DNA of 14,826 nt. Source: Moraxella caviae (lineage in GTDB: Bacteria > Pseudomonadota > Gammaproteobacteria > Pseudomonadales > Moraxellaceae). Position 1 is the first letter of the stretch. The number at the start of each line of letters is the position of its first letter. Where the stretch lies: contig NZ_MUXU01000001.1 in the NCBI RefSeq assembly GCF_002014985.1, positions 1-14,826 on the forward strand, in the 5' to 3' direction. The position numbers and the translations under genes were made by a program. This document shows positions 7,053 to 14,339 of the stretch, piece by piece. The notes below the pieces were generated by a model. The model had not been told where the DNA came from. It made no database searches and saw nothing but the letters and a program-made list of their open reading frames with translations.

Positions 7053-8113
7053 GCTTTTTTTGGAGTTCTTGGATTACCGTCCTATCACTTGGCTGCTGGC
7101 TATTTATTTTCGGCGTGCTGATGTGGACACTAAAATCCAAACCTGTCTTAGAAGAAGACGGAACAACAGGTCATGAATACGATGGTATTCGTGAATACGA
7201 CAAGCCACTACCAAAGTGGTGGTTGGTTATCTTTTTTGGTACGATGATTTGGGGTTTGGGCTATTTCGTGCTATTCCCTTCAATCCAGCCAGATTCTTGG
7301 AAAGGTATCACTACCGTAGAAGTTGATGGCGAGCAAGTGCCTTGGACATCAGAAAATGAGCTAAACAGCCAGCTACAAGCCAACAACAAAGTTTTCATCG
7401 AAAGCTTTGAAGGCATCTTGGCAACTGCAGGCGCAGAAGGTGCAGTTCCTGTCTTGGCGAAGCTAAACGCGCTAGACGCTGAACAACGCACCAGCGAAAA
7501 GCCAGCCGATGTACAATCAAAAATTGACGAGCAGCTAAAAGCGCTTGCACCATTTGTAGATAAGTTGGCAAATGACCCAGAAGCACAAAAAGTGGGCAAC
7601 CGTCTGTTCCTACAAAACTGTGCGCTGTGCCACGGCTCAAACGCTAAAGGTTCTTTGGGTTATCCAGATTTGACCGACAACGATTGGCTGTATGGCGGCG
7701 AAGCGGACAATATCCTAACTTCTATCCATAATGGTCGTGTGGGCGCAATGCCAGAGCAGCAAGGCGTGCTTGGTGAGTCAGGCGTGCGTGCAGTGGCTGA
7801 ATATGTGCTGTCATTGTCTGGCAACCAAAACGGCTATGAGCTAAACCAAGAGCAAGTAAACCAAGGTAAAACCATCTTTGACACCACTTGTACCATGTGC
7901 CACGGTCAAGACGGTAAAGGCATGCAAGCTGTTGGTGCGCCAAACCTAACAGACGACATCTGGCTGTTTGGTGGCGATCGTGAAACGATTCAAACCACAG
8001 TTCGTCATGGTCGTTCGGGCGTGATGCCAGAATGGGCAACTAAACTTGGTAATGAGCGTGTGATGCTATTGGCAGCTTATGTGCGTTCATTGTCGCAAAA
8101 CCCAGCGGAATAA
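7049..8113 (+). CDS. ccoP: Cytochrome cbb3 oxidase diheme subunit III, with extended linker
   Basis: 354 aa. Two N-terminal membrane helices (~8-27 and ~57-77) flank a cytoplasmic segment containing the FixP-type HEYDGIREYDKPLPKWW motif. Two periplasmic cytochrome c domains follow. The first heme site is CALCH (191-195), with likely ligand Met234 in GAMPEQ. The second is CTMCH (281-285), with likely ligand Met326 in GVMPEW. The protein takes electrons from soluble or membrane cytochromes and passes them to CcoO. It is longer than the common ~300-residue CcoP because of an Ala/Glu/Lys/Leu-rich helical stretch at about 100-180. The start follows AAGGA. It is the last gene of the operon; ccoG/ccoH/ccoI/ccoS assembly genes are not in the window. 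Confidence 0.97.
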   Translation: MSFFWSSWITVLSLGCWLFIFGVLMWTLKSKPVLEEDGTTGHEYDGIREYDKPLPKWWLVIFFGTMIWGLGYFVLFPSIQPDSWKGITTVEVDGEQVPWTSENELNSQLQANNKVFIESFEGILATAGAEGAVPVLAKLNALDAEQRTSEKPADVQSKIDEQLKALAPFVDKLANDPEAQKVGNRLFLQNCALCHGSNAKGSLGYPDLTDNDWLYGGEADNILTSIHNGRVGAMPEQQGVLGESGVRAVAEYVLSLSGNQNGYELNQEQVNQGKTIFDTTCTMCHGQDGKGMQAVGAPNLTDDIWLFGGDRETIQTTVRHGRSGVMPEWATKLGNERVMLLAAYVRSLSQNPAE

Positions 8114-8144
8114 AGAGCAGCCAAACGGCTTATCTTACCGCACA

Positions 8145-8177
8145 CAAACCCTCAACTTAAGTTGGGGGTTTTGTTTT
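8145..8177 (+). terminator. Intrinsic terminator of the ccoNOQP operon
   Basis: AAACCCTCAACTT is followed directly by AAGTTGGGGGTTTT, then GTTTT. The stem is about 12 bp with one G-T wobble, the central TTAA forming the turn. It lies 31 bp after the ccoP stop. Confidence 0.85.
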
Positions 8178-8221
8178 GGAAGGTTGGTTTTGAGTAGCTT
8201 GTAAGTTGAATTGGTGTCAGC

Positions 8222-8307
8222 GTAAGTTGAGTTAGCGAAGCACAACCCAACATTTTGAAAGTGAGCCACCGAATTTGTTGGGTTTTCGCAAGCTTAATCC
8301 AACTTAC
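8222..8307 (+). repeat. Type 2 paired-hairpin repeat, copy 2
   Basis: An 86-bp element bounded by GTAAGTTGAGTT and AATCCAACTTAC, with the family hairpin sequences AGCGAAGC and TTTTCGCAAGCTT. A stray left-end fragment (GTAAGTTGAATTGGTGTCAG) lies just before it at 8201-8220. Confidence 0.8.
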
Positions 8308-8310
8308 TTA

Positions 8311-8559
8311 TCGTTATTTAATTCAAATTATAAATTGATTTCGGTGGTGGGTTTGTAGATTGGGTTAGTGAGGCGTAACCCAGCATTCTATTCAAAAAAC
8401 CGTCCAAAAACCGTTCGTGATTTAAAATCTGTTCGAGTCGTGCCTAAAAATCCGTTCGAGGCATGCCAAAAACCGTTCGTGGTGAGCCTGTCGAACCATG
8501 ACGGTTTTTGGGTTAAAACCTTTCATTGGTTCACCCTTCGACAAGCTCAGGGCGAACGG
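8311..8559 (+). repeat. Composite repeat, left copy (flanks the bor-like pair)
   Basis: Starts TCGTTATTTAAT..AAATTATAAATTGATTTC, then a single type 2 arm (TTGGGTTAGTGAGGCGTAACCC), a run of CCGTTCG-based modules, and a full type 1 element at 8473-8559. The same order recurs at 9745-9973 in the same orientation. The difference in length is mainly one extra CCGTTCGAGGCATGCC-type module here. Confidence 0.85.
8473..8559 (+). repeat. Type 1 paired-hairpin repeat, copy 3
   Basis: Left arm CCGTTCGTGGTGAGCCTGTC then GAACCATGACGGTTTTTG, one base shorter than other copies on its 3' side. The right arm is consensus and ends CGAACGG. It forms the 3' part of the left composite repeat. A decayed right-arm fragment (TACAAGCTCAGGCAGG) follows at 8567-8582. 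Confidence 0.85.
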
Positions 8560-8610
8560 TAGGGTGTACAAGCTCAGGCAGGGGCGTGGGTTGGTTTGGC
8601 GATGGTATTT

Positions 8611-8700
8611 GTAAGTTGAGTTAGCGAAGCGCAACCCAACATTTCATAAGACAAATTTAATCCGAAACGCTGGGTTTTCACTTCATTCAGCCTAACCTAC
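8611..8700 (+). repeat. Type 2 paired-hairpin repeat, copy 3
   Basis: A 90-bp element with left end GTAAGTTGAGTTAGCGAAGC and a degraded right end (CTGGGTTTTCAC..CAGCCTAACCTAC). A further single-arm fragment (GGTTGGCATTAGCGCAACCC) lies at 8761-8780. Confidence 0.75.
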
Positions 8701-8821
8701 ATACCACCCCTAAATTTAAACTAAAACCAATCACCTAAATTGGTGATAATCTGTAGGGCAGGTTGGCATTAGCGCAACCCAACATTGTGCAATGACCAGC
8801 CGTCATCTTACACAAGTCAAT

Positions 8822-8857
8822 AAAAAACTCAGCCTGAATACACAAGCTGAGTTTTTG
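8822..8857 (-). terminator. Intrinsic terminator of the bor-like operon
   Basis: AAAAACTCAGC (8823-8833) pairs perfectly with GCTGAGTTTTT (8846-8856). Read on the minus strand it ends in a T-run, 15 bp past the stop of the second lipoprotein gene. The A/T symmetry would let it work in both directions. Confidence 0.85.
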
Positions 8858-8871
8858 TCAATCATGCTAAA

Positions 8872-9183
8872 TTATCGGCAGAATACTTCAGCGGTGCGCG
8901 GTGTGTAAATACCCAAAGTAACTAAGCCAAGCAAGATGTCTTTTGGTTGCTGACTGCTTGAAACTTTTGCTACCTTGTCAGCGCCGTTACATACTTCAGC
9001 GGCGTCGATGGTTTTTTGCTGACCAATGCCAGAGACGTAAAAACTCTGAGATTTGCTGTAGGCTGCAGTTTGTGGGGCGTTGTTCAGTTTTGGGCTGCTG
9101 TTCACAAGTGCGGTTTGGGTTGCGCAGCCGCTAAGCAGTAGGGCTGCACCAAGTGTTGCCATGATAGATTTGGTTGTTTTCAT
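8872..9183 (-). CDS. Bor-family lipoprotein, second of a tandem pair
   Basis: 103 aa. A signal peptide ends LLLSGC with Cys20 as the lipidated residue. The mature part carries the hallmark Bor signature FYVSGIGQQKTIDAAEVC and LLGLVTLGIYTPRTAEVFC, with two cysteines (65 and 102) in the positions seen in the family. Bor of phage lambda and its plasmid homologue Iss are small outer-membrane lipoproteins linked to serum resistance in E. coli; chromosomal homologues are common and their role is less clear. The start has AAGGGA at proper spacing, overlapping the stop of the upstream paralogue 9 bp away. The two mature proteins are alike in the signature region but diverged elsewhere, so the duplication is not recent. 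Confidence 0.9.
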   Translation of the reverse strand: MKTTKSIMATLGAALLLSGCATQTALVNSSPKLNNAPQTAAYSKSQSFYVSGIGQQKTIDAAEVCNGADKVAKVSSSQQPKDILLGLVTLGIYTPRTAEVFCR

Positions 9184-9192
9184 ATAAATCCC

Positions 9193-9507
9193 TTATTTGC
9201 AGTAAACTTTCATTTGGCGTGGCGTGTAAATGCCGCTAGAAACATAGCCTAGCAGTGCGTTCATCGGTGTCAGTTTGGTTTCTACTTTTGCGATTTGAGC
9301 GGTACTGCCACAAATTTCGGCAGCGTTTACTTCTTGCTCTTGACCTAAACCAGCCACAAAGAAAGTCTGTCCTTTGTCATAAGTTGGGGTTTCTTGATGT
9401 GCGCTGTTTGGCGACAAAAGATAGGTTTGGGTAGCGCAGCCTGTTAGGCTTGCCAAAGCGATGGCGAATGTGCCTGCCAGCGCAAGTTTTTTCATTGGTT
9501 GTTTCAT
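9193..9507 (-). CDS. Bor-family lipoprotein, first of a tandem pair
   Basis: 104 aa from the ATG at 9507, chosen because GGAG lies 5 bases upstream and the product then begins with a clean lipoprotein signal. An in-frame start at 9567 would add 20 residues ahead of the signal peptide and is rejected. The lipobox is SLTGC with Cys24 lipidated. The mature part has FFVAGLGQEQEVNAAEIC and LLGYVSSGIYTPRQMKVYC, the Bor-family pattern with its two cysteines. It is the promoter-proximal gene of a two-gene operon and would deliver a lipoprotein to the outer membrane through the Lol system. Whether it gives serum resistance cannot be judged from sequence. Confidence 0.9.
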   Translation of the reverse strand: MKQPMKKLALAGTFAIALASLTGCATQTYLLSPNSAHQETPTYDKGQTFFVAGLGQEQEVNAAEICGSTAQIAKVETKLTPMNALLGYVSSGIYTPRQMKVYCK

Positions 9508-9568
9508 AATTTCTCCATGTTTATAAACCAATCTCAATCGGTGTAAAGGCACTGATTTTTGGCGCAAT

Positions 9569-9610
9569 AAAGTTACAAAAGATCAATAAACCTTTTGCTT
9601 TTGTAACTTT
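9569..9610 (-). promoter_or_regulatory. 13-bp inverted repeat at the predicted start of the bor-like transcript
   Basis: AAAGTTACAAAAG (9569-9581) is a perfect inverted match to CTTTTGTAACTTT (9598-9610), with 16 bp between. The predicted transcription start (~9609) falls at its outer edge, so it would be either an operator touching the start site or a stem at the very 5' end of the mRNA. Confidence 0.7.
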
Positions 9611-9615
9611 TATTG

Positions 9616-9645
9616 ATTATAAATGACTATAATTTAATCAGTCAA
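9616..9645 (-). promoter_or_regulatory. Strong predicted sigma70 promoter of the bor-like operon
   Basis: On the minus strand TTGACT (9645-9640), an 18-bp spacer and a perfect TATAAT (9621-9616). The leader to the first start codon would be about 100 nt. Confidence 0.75.
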
Positions 9646-9744
9646 GTTATTTTTAGTATTTTATAACAAAATGAATTTTACAATCAATCTAAAATTAGCA
9701 ACAATAAAGGATTGATAAAAAGGGTGCTTTGGTACAACTTTATT

Positions 9745-9973
9745 TCGTTATTTAATTTAAATTATAAATTGATTTCAGCGGTGGGTTTGTTGGTTGGGTT
9801 AGTGAAGCGTAACCTAGCATTCTATTTAAAAAACTGTCCAAAAACCGTTCTTGATTTAAAATCCGTTCAAGGCGTGCCTAAAAAACCGTTCGTGGTGAGC
9901 TTGTCGAACCATGGGCGGTTTTTAGGTTAAAATCTTTCATTAGTCCACCCTTCGACAAGCTCAGGGCGAACGG
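9745..9973 (+). repeat. Composite repeat, right copy (flanks the bor-like pair)
   Basis: Same orientation and order as 8311-8559: TCGTTATTTAAT..AAATTATAAATTGATTTC, a single type 2 arm (TTGGGTTAGTGAAGCGTAACC), CCGTTCN modules, then a type 1 element. Identity by eye is high over almost the whole length apart from one missing module and scattered substitutions. Confidence 0.85.
9886..9973 (+). repeat. Type 1 paired-hairpin repeat, copy 4
   Basis: Consensus left arm followed by ATGGGCGGTTTTT, and consensus right arm ending CGAACGG. It forms the 3' end of the right composite repeat. Confidence 0.85.
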
Positions 9974-10021
9974 AAAAATCACATCAAGCCCAATTAATAT
10001 TTTAAAAACCACCCACCAAAC

Positions 10022-10053
10022 AAAAAACAGCGCACCATGTGGTACGCTGTTGT
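10022..10053 (-). terminator. Intrinsic terminator of the 319-aa protein gene
   Basis: AACAGCG-C-ACCA pairs with TGGT-A-CGCTGTT, 11 bp with one mismatch. On the minus strand it is followed by TTTTTT. It lies 17 bp past the stop codon. Confidence 0.85.
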
Positions 10054-10069
10054 TATGAGTTGGTATAAA

Positions 10070-11029
10070 TTACGCCTTGACCGCCTTTTGGTTTTCGGCA
10101 TAGATGGCGGCTTGTAGCCAAATGTTGGCTTGGATATAGTCATGCACTTGGATTTTGGCGGTGTCGTCATTGCTGACGGCGGCGATACGCACCACCAAAG
10201 GGTCAGCATCAGGCTCACGCAAGATGACCGTGTCAAACAGCGTGATGTCTTTGCCATAAAATTCGGTGTGGCTGATGCCCAGCACTTGTCCTTGGCACCA
10301 CGCTTCGTCCTCTTGACCGAAAGTTTCGCCAAACAGATAAATGCAGCTGTGCCCAAGATTGATTTCTACAGGTGCAAGTTCGGTGTTGTCGGTAGGTTGC
10401 CACGCACGGATACGCTCGTCAATGTCGTCAGGGACGTTGCCGCCATTTGCCGACACGATATCATTAAAGGCACGATGATAGCGAATGGCGTCTGGATCTT
10501 CCACCAAAATGCTTTCGTCTTGGTTGCTTGGGGCGATGTGATATGCCCATGCGCTAAAATTAACGAAATAATCTTTTGGCGTGCGGTATTCACCACGATT
10601 GACGGCGTACAGCTGATCGAAGGCGTAAATCACCGCACCGTCTTTGGTTTTAAAACGTAAAATCGCATCGCTCGTGGCATCGCAGCGAATGACACGCTCA
10701 ATTTGGCAGGTTGTGCCATAAGGGCTGTTTACCGCTGGAAAAGCATTGATAAAAGCTTGCGGTTTGCCGTCTTGCATGGCAAGAATTTGCTTGATGTGGC
10801 ATGAATCATTGCCAGCAAGTAAGATTTTATTACTGTCCATGCGATTTGCCGCAAGCCCTGTTGGTAAGGTGGCGGTGTCAATCATTTTTTGCAGCCAAGC
10901 AGGCACGTCTTCTGCGATGTCATTGGTTAAAATCGCCCAATGATCGCCGTGGCTGGCGTTTTTATCGCACGGCAAATCCACCTTAGTGGGCGCAACTTCG
11001 TGCTTGTAGGTATAGCGTAACGTAGTCAT
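10070..11029 (-). CDS. Unrecognised cytoplasmic protein, 319 aa
   Basis: I do not recognise this family. The product has no signal peptide or membrane segment and is acidic, with many Asp and Glu residues. The N-terminal part (1-60) is MTTLRYTYKHEVAPTKVDLPCD with a later DVPAWLQKMIDTA segment. The middle (60-165) contains GNDSCHIKQIL and a Cys108/Cys116 pair. The C-terminal ~90 residues (IYLFGETFGQEDEAWCQG, FYGKDITLFDTVILREPD, PLVVRIAAV, VHDYIQANIWLQA) alternate predicted strands and glycines in a way that could be a small beta barrel such as an OB fold; that is a guess. The reading frame is long, well bounded by a terminator, and its codon use resembles its neighbours, so it is a real gene. 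The ribosome site before 11029 is weak. It is transcribed alone and diverges from lolC. Confidence 0.8.
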   Translation of the reverse strand: MTTLRYTYKHEVAPTKVDLPCDKNASHGDHWAILTNDIAEDVPAWLQKMIDTATLPTGLAANRMDSNKILLAGNDSCHIKQILAMQDGKPQAFINAFPAVNSPYGTTCQIERVIRCDATSDAILRFKTKDGAVIYAFDQLYAVNRGEYRTPKDYFVNFSAWAYHIAPSNQDESILVEDPDAIRYHRAFNDIVSANGGNVPDDIDERIRAWQPTDNTELAPVEINLGHSCIYLFGETFGQEDEAWCQGQVLGISHTEFYGKDITLFDTVILREPDADPLVVRIAAVSNDDTAKIQVHDYIQANIWLQAAIYAENQKAVKA

Positions 11030-11058
11030 GAGAACTTTGTGTGTTGTAATTGTGTGGA

Positions 11059-11072
11059 TTGGGATTTCCCAA
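11059..11072. promoter_or_regulatory. 14-bp palindrome in the divergent region
   Basis: TTGGGA-TT-TCCCAA is a perfect palindrome lying between the predicted promoter and the start codon of the 319-aa protein gene. It could be an operator; no family is recognised. Confidence 0.4.
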
Positions 11073-11080
11073 CGGTGTCA

Positions 11081-11118
11081 TTTCCCCTTTGATATAGGGG
11101 AAAAATCCTAAAAATCAA
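11081..11118 (-). promoter_or_regulatory. Predicted promoter of the 319-aa protein gene with an inverted repeat over the -10
   Basis: On the minus strand TTGATT (11118-11113), a 16-bp spacer and TATATC (11096-11091). The -10 sits inside an inverted repeat of 8-bp arms, TTTCCCCT (11081-11088) and AGGGGAAA (11096-11103), separated by 7 bp. An inverted repeat placed over a -10 is a common arrangement for a repressor operator. Confidence 0.5.
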
Positions 11119-11273
11119 GTCAAGCGCCCAAAAACTTGGCAAAAATTTATCAAAATCATGCCGATAAAGCGTCTTTGCTGCGGCTTTGTGCGAGTTTTAC
11201 ACAAAATATTCGCCAAAAATGTGCGCAAATGGTGTAAACTAACAAGTTTATTTGCCAAAAAATAGGAAGTAAG

Positions 11274-12518
11274 ATGTTTCGTCCGCTGGCGTTATTTATT
11301 GGACTTAGATACACCAAAGCCGAGCGTAAAAACGGCTTTATTTCGTTCATTTCTTTTATTTCTATGGCAGGGCTGACCATTGGTGTGGCGGCGCTGATTA
11401 CCGTACTTTCAGTGATGAATGGCTTTGACCGTGAGCTAAAAAGCCGTATTCTTGGCATGGTGCCACAAGCCACCGTGTCGTCTTATGGGATTTTGCCCGA
11501 TTGGCGTGAGCTTGCCAAAGAGATTGAAGCGAAGGATAAAGACGTGGAAGCGACCGCGCCTTTTATTCAGCTGCAAGGCATGCTGACGGTCAATGGGCAG
11601 GTGTCTGGCGTGGCGGTGTCTGGCATTGAGCCTGAATACGAAAAGCGTGTGTCTATCATTGATGAGCATATCACCGCAGGCAGTCTTGATGACTTAAAGG
11701 CAGGCGAATTTGGCATTGTGCTGGGCGAGAGTATGGTGCAGTCTTTGGGTGTGCAGGTGGGCGATAAAGTTACGCTGGTTTTGCCTGAAGCGTCGCCATC
11801 GGCAGCTGGGGTCATTCCAAGGTTTAAGCGATTCACGCTGGTGGGTACGTTTAAAATCAGCCCAGAGATTGATAGCCTAGTTGGCTATGTGCAAATGCGA
11901 GACGCTGGCGTGATGCTGCGTTTGCCAGAAGGGGCGCAGGGCATTCGTATGCGTATGCATGACATTTTTAAAGCGCCGCACGCTGCTGTGAGTGCTGCCC
12001 AGCTTGACCCACAGCGACTGTTTGCTGATAACTGGACGAACACGCACGGCAATCTGTTTAGCGCCATTCAGATGGAAAAAGCGATGATTGGCTTGCTTTT
12101 GTTTTTGATTGTGATTGTGGCGGCGTTTAATATCGTGTCCAGCCTTGTCATGCTGGTAACGGATAAAAAGCCAGACATTGCGATTTTAAAAACTTTTGGC
12201 GCATCACCAAAACTTATCATGCAAGTATTTATGGTGCAAGGCATGATTATTGGTGTGATTGGTACGGTGCTAGGGACGGTGCTGGGCGTAACGCTGGCTT
12301 TGACGGTGAATGACATTTTGGTGTTTGTCAGCAAGGTGTTTGGTGTGAGTTTGTTTGATGGCAGCGTGTATTTTGTGGACTTTTTGCCATCACAAGTGAA
12401 AGTGGGTGATGTACTGCTCATTGTCGGTGCGTCTTTTGTGCTGTCGTTTGTGATGACGATTTATCCTGCGCTGCGTGCTTCACGCATTCAGCCAGCGCAG
12501 ACGCTGCGTTATGAATGA
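11274..12518 (+). CDS. lolC: Lipoprotein-releasing transporter permease (LolC/LolE family, LolF type)
   Basis: 414 aa. The start has AGGAAG 4 bases upstream. The N-terminal cytoplasmic stretch LALFIGLRYTKAERKNGFISFISF is the LolC/E hallmark. One membrane helix (~24-47) follows, then a periplasmic MacB-like domain (~50-265). Three C-terminal helices (~270-295, ~318-347, ~378-402) surround the ILKTFGAS coupling region (304-311). The protein ends SRIQPAQTLRYE, as is typical. With LolD it extracts mature lipoproteins from the inner membrane and hands them to LolA. Only one permease gene is present beside lolD, matching the LolDF arrangement reported for Acinetobacter and others, in which a homodimer replaces LolC plus LolE; lolF would then be the better name. 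A second permease gene elsewhere cannot be excluded. Confidence 0.95.
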   Translation: MFRPLALFIGLRYTKAERKNGFISFISFISMAGLTIGVAALITVLSVMNGFDRELKSRILGMVPQATVSSYGILPDWRELAKEIEAKDKDVEATAPFIQLQGMLTVNGQVSGVAVSGIEPEYEKRVSIIDEHITAGSLDDLKAGEFGIVLGESMVQSLGVQVGDKVTLVLPEASPSAAGVIPRFKRFTLVGTFKISPEIDSLVGYVQMRDAGVMLRLPEGAQGIRMRMHDIFKAPHAAVSAAQLDPQRLFADNWTNTHGNLFSAIQMEKAMIGLLLFLIVIVAAFNIVSSLVMLVTDKKPDIAILKTFGASPKLIMQVFMVQGMIIGVIGTVLGTVLGVTLALTVNDILVFVSKVFGVSLFDGSVYFVDFLPSQVKVGDVLLIVGASFVLSFVMTIYPALRASRIQPAQTLRYE

Positions 12519-12590
12519 TGTGATTTTCACTGAGCGTCAGCCAAGCCAAATCATCAGACAAATATCTAAAATTACAACAAAACAGGATAA

Positions 12591-13274
12591 ATGATGGACA
12601 TCATTTTACAAGCCAAAAACATCAGCAAAACCTACAACGAAGGCAAAATCAGCACCAGCGTGCTAAACGGCTTGGATTTAAGCGTGCGTGCTGGCGAACG
12701 TGTGGCGATTGTGGGAACGAGCGGCTCTGGCAAGTCTACGCTGCTGCATTTATTGGGCGGACTAGACACGCCCACCACAGGCGAAGTGTGGCTAAAAGGC
12801 GTGTGCCTAAATCAGCTGAATGAGACGGCGCGCGGTGAGCTGCGCAACCAGCATTTGGGATTTATTTATCAATTCCATCATCTGTTGGCGGAATTTAGCG
12901 CCACCGAAAATGTTGCCATGCCGCTACTGATGCGCAATGATGTGTCTATCAGTGAAGCAAAAGCGCGCGCAAATGCGCTGCTTGAAAAAGTGGGGCTGTC
13001 GCACCGAATGCACCACAGACCCAGCGAGCTGTCTGGCGGTGAGCGTCAGCGTGTGGCGATTGCGCGTGCGCTGGTTACTAATCCTGCGCTGATTTTGGCG
13101 GACGAACCGACTGGCAATCTGGACGATGACAACGCACGCGCGGTGTTTGATTTGTTGTCAGAATTACAAAGCACACTGGGAACGGCACTGCTCATGGTAA
13201 CGCATGACCGTAATTTGGCGGCGATGGCGGACAGACAGCTGGAAATGAAAAGCGGTCAGTGGGTGAATGCGTGA
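12591..13274 (+). CDS. lolD: Lipoprotein-releasing transporter ATPase LolD
   Basis: 227 aa from the first of two adjacent ATGs. The second (12594) has better spacing to the AGGA at 12584-12587 and may be the true start, removing one residue. All ABC motifs are present: Walker A GTSGSGKS (42-49), Q-loop Gln94, signature LSGGERQ (147-153), Walker [11 protein letters not shown] (167-176) and the H-loop His205 in MVTHD. The [19 protein letters not shown] segment (93-111) is the LolD-specific version of the region after the Q-loop that contacts the permease. It is a peripheral inner-membrane ATPase powering lipoprotein release, encoded 72 bp after the permease gene, probably on the same transcript. 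Confidence 0.97.
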   Translation: MMDIILQAKNISKTYNEGKISTSVLNGLDLSVRAGERVAIVGTSGSGKSTLLHLLGGLDTPTTGEVWLKGVCLNQLNETARGELRNQHLGFIYQFHHLLAEFSATENVAMPLLMRNDVSISEAKARANALLEKVGLSHRMHHRPSELSGGERQRVAIARALVTNPALILADEPTGNLDDDNARAVFDLLSELQSTLGTALLMVTHDRNLAAMADRQLEMKSGQWVNA

Positions 13275-13425
13275 GCTGCTTTTGGGTGGTTGATTGAAAA
13301 TTGGCGATGGGTTAAGTTTGCAAATATTGATTTGCTAAAACGGCTAAGTTTGTCAATTTTAAAATCCGTTTATTAAAGTAAAGCTAGTTTGCTCAAATCA
13401 CTGATAAATCGCACGTCAAAATAAT

Positions 13426-13460
13426 AAAATCCGCCAAGCAAGACTGTTTGGCGGATTTTT
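13426..13460. terminator. Bidirectional terminator between lolD and the DUF2062 gene
   Basis: AAAATCCGCCAA (13426-13437) pairs perfectly with TTGGCGGATTTT (13448-13459). T-runs on both strands suit the convergent gene pair. Confidence 0.85.
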
Positions 13461-13496
13461 AATTAAATGCTGTTTGAATAAAGACAAGCGATTGAA

Positions 13497-14129
13497 TTAA
13501 ATGGAAAAATCATCATCGGCTTGGCTTTGTTGTTCGCGGGCTTTATGTCCTTTTTGTAGGGTGAATTTGGGAGCGTTGGCGTTGTAGCCTGAGCGTTTGC
13601 GCCATTCTGCCACGATGTAATATTGCCACACCACACGAAAAATTACACCAGCCAAAATACTGGTGGCGATTGCGCAAATCACCAAACCCACCACAAAGGC
13701 GTGCAAAGAAAATAGCTTGTGATCTGCCAGTGGGTTGATGCCATGCCCAGTCAGCCACAGCGTTAAATCCGCCAAAATCCGCCCAACCGTACGAATGCCA
13801 AGCAGCGGCTCGCCCAAAATCAGCGCGCCCACCGAATAAGCCACCCAAAACACAGGAATGGTGGTCAAAGGATTGGTAATCCACGTCAAAGCGACCGACA
13901 TCGGCACATTGGCACGCAAAATCAGCGCACCGATGATGGCAAGCGGCATTTGCCCCGGCAAAGGAAAAAAGGCGCACAGCACACCGATATACACGCCACG
14001 CACCAGCGAGCTGCGGTTCATGTGCCATAGGCGTGGGTCAGCCAAAAACGGCGCAAGCCAGCCAACGAAGCGGCTTTCACGCAGTTTTTCAGGTGTAGGC
14101 AGCCAGTTTTTGAGTTTTTGTTTGGGCAT
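13497..14129 (-). CDS. DUF2062 family inner-membrane protein
   Basis: 210 aa from the ATG at 14129, chosen because MPKQKLKNWLPTPEKLRESR is the typical conserved start of this family. An in-frame TTG at 14168 would add 13 residues. The family-typical hydrophobic core runs from ~42 to 106: RGVYIGVLCAFFPLPGQMPL, then ILRANVPMSVALTWITNPLT, then VFWVAYSVGALILG, with the conserved TNP. Another membrane helix lies at ~145-171. The tail (~176-210) is polar and charged. DUF2062 proteins are widespread in Proteobacteria and have no settled function. No clear Shine-Dalgarno sequence precedes the start. It is transcribed alone toward lolD. Confidence 0.88.
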   Translation of the reverse strand: MPKQKLKNWLPTPEKLRESRFVGWLAPFLADPRLWHMNRSSLVRGVYIGVLCAFFPLPGQMPLAIIGALILRANVPMSVALTWITNPLTTIPVFWVAYSVGALILGEPLLGIRTVGRILADLTLWLTGHGINPLADHKLFSLHAFVVGLVICAIATSILAGVIFRVVWQYYIVAEWRKRSGYNANAPKFTLQKGHKAREQQSQADDDFSI

Positions 14130-14339
14130 TTTAAAATAAGGAACAGCGAACAAAAGGGCAAAATACAAAACGGTATTTTAAACTCGCTATTATAGCAAAT
14201 TTTTGCTGGTTAGGATATATCCCAGATACAACTAAGATACAATCTGGAGAGAAAGTGATTACAAATGAGGTTGGTGAAGGTGGGTTTTGGTGGGGTGGTG
14301 GGTTGGGTTAATGAAGCGTAAGTTAGGTTTTGGTGTATT

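Noticed and set aside
8368..8634. Short frames on both strands across the repeat block
   Set aside because: They are built from the type 1 and composite repeats themselves; similar frames recur at 9712-9930. They reflect repeat sequence, not genes.
11196..11240. Promoter for lolC (TTTACA and TAAACT-like hexamers)
   Set aside because: The candidate hexamers do not have acceptable spacing and match poorly. A promoter is expected in 11100-11260 but I cannot place it.
14130..14168. Longer start for the DUF2062 protein (TTG at 14168)
   Set aside because: It adds 13 residues before the conserved MPKQKLKNWLPTPEKLRE start, using a rare start codon without a ribosome site.
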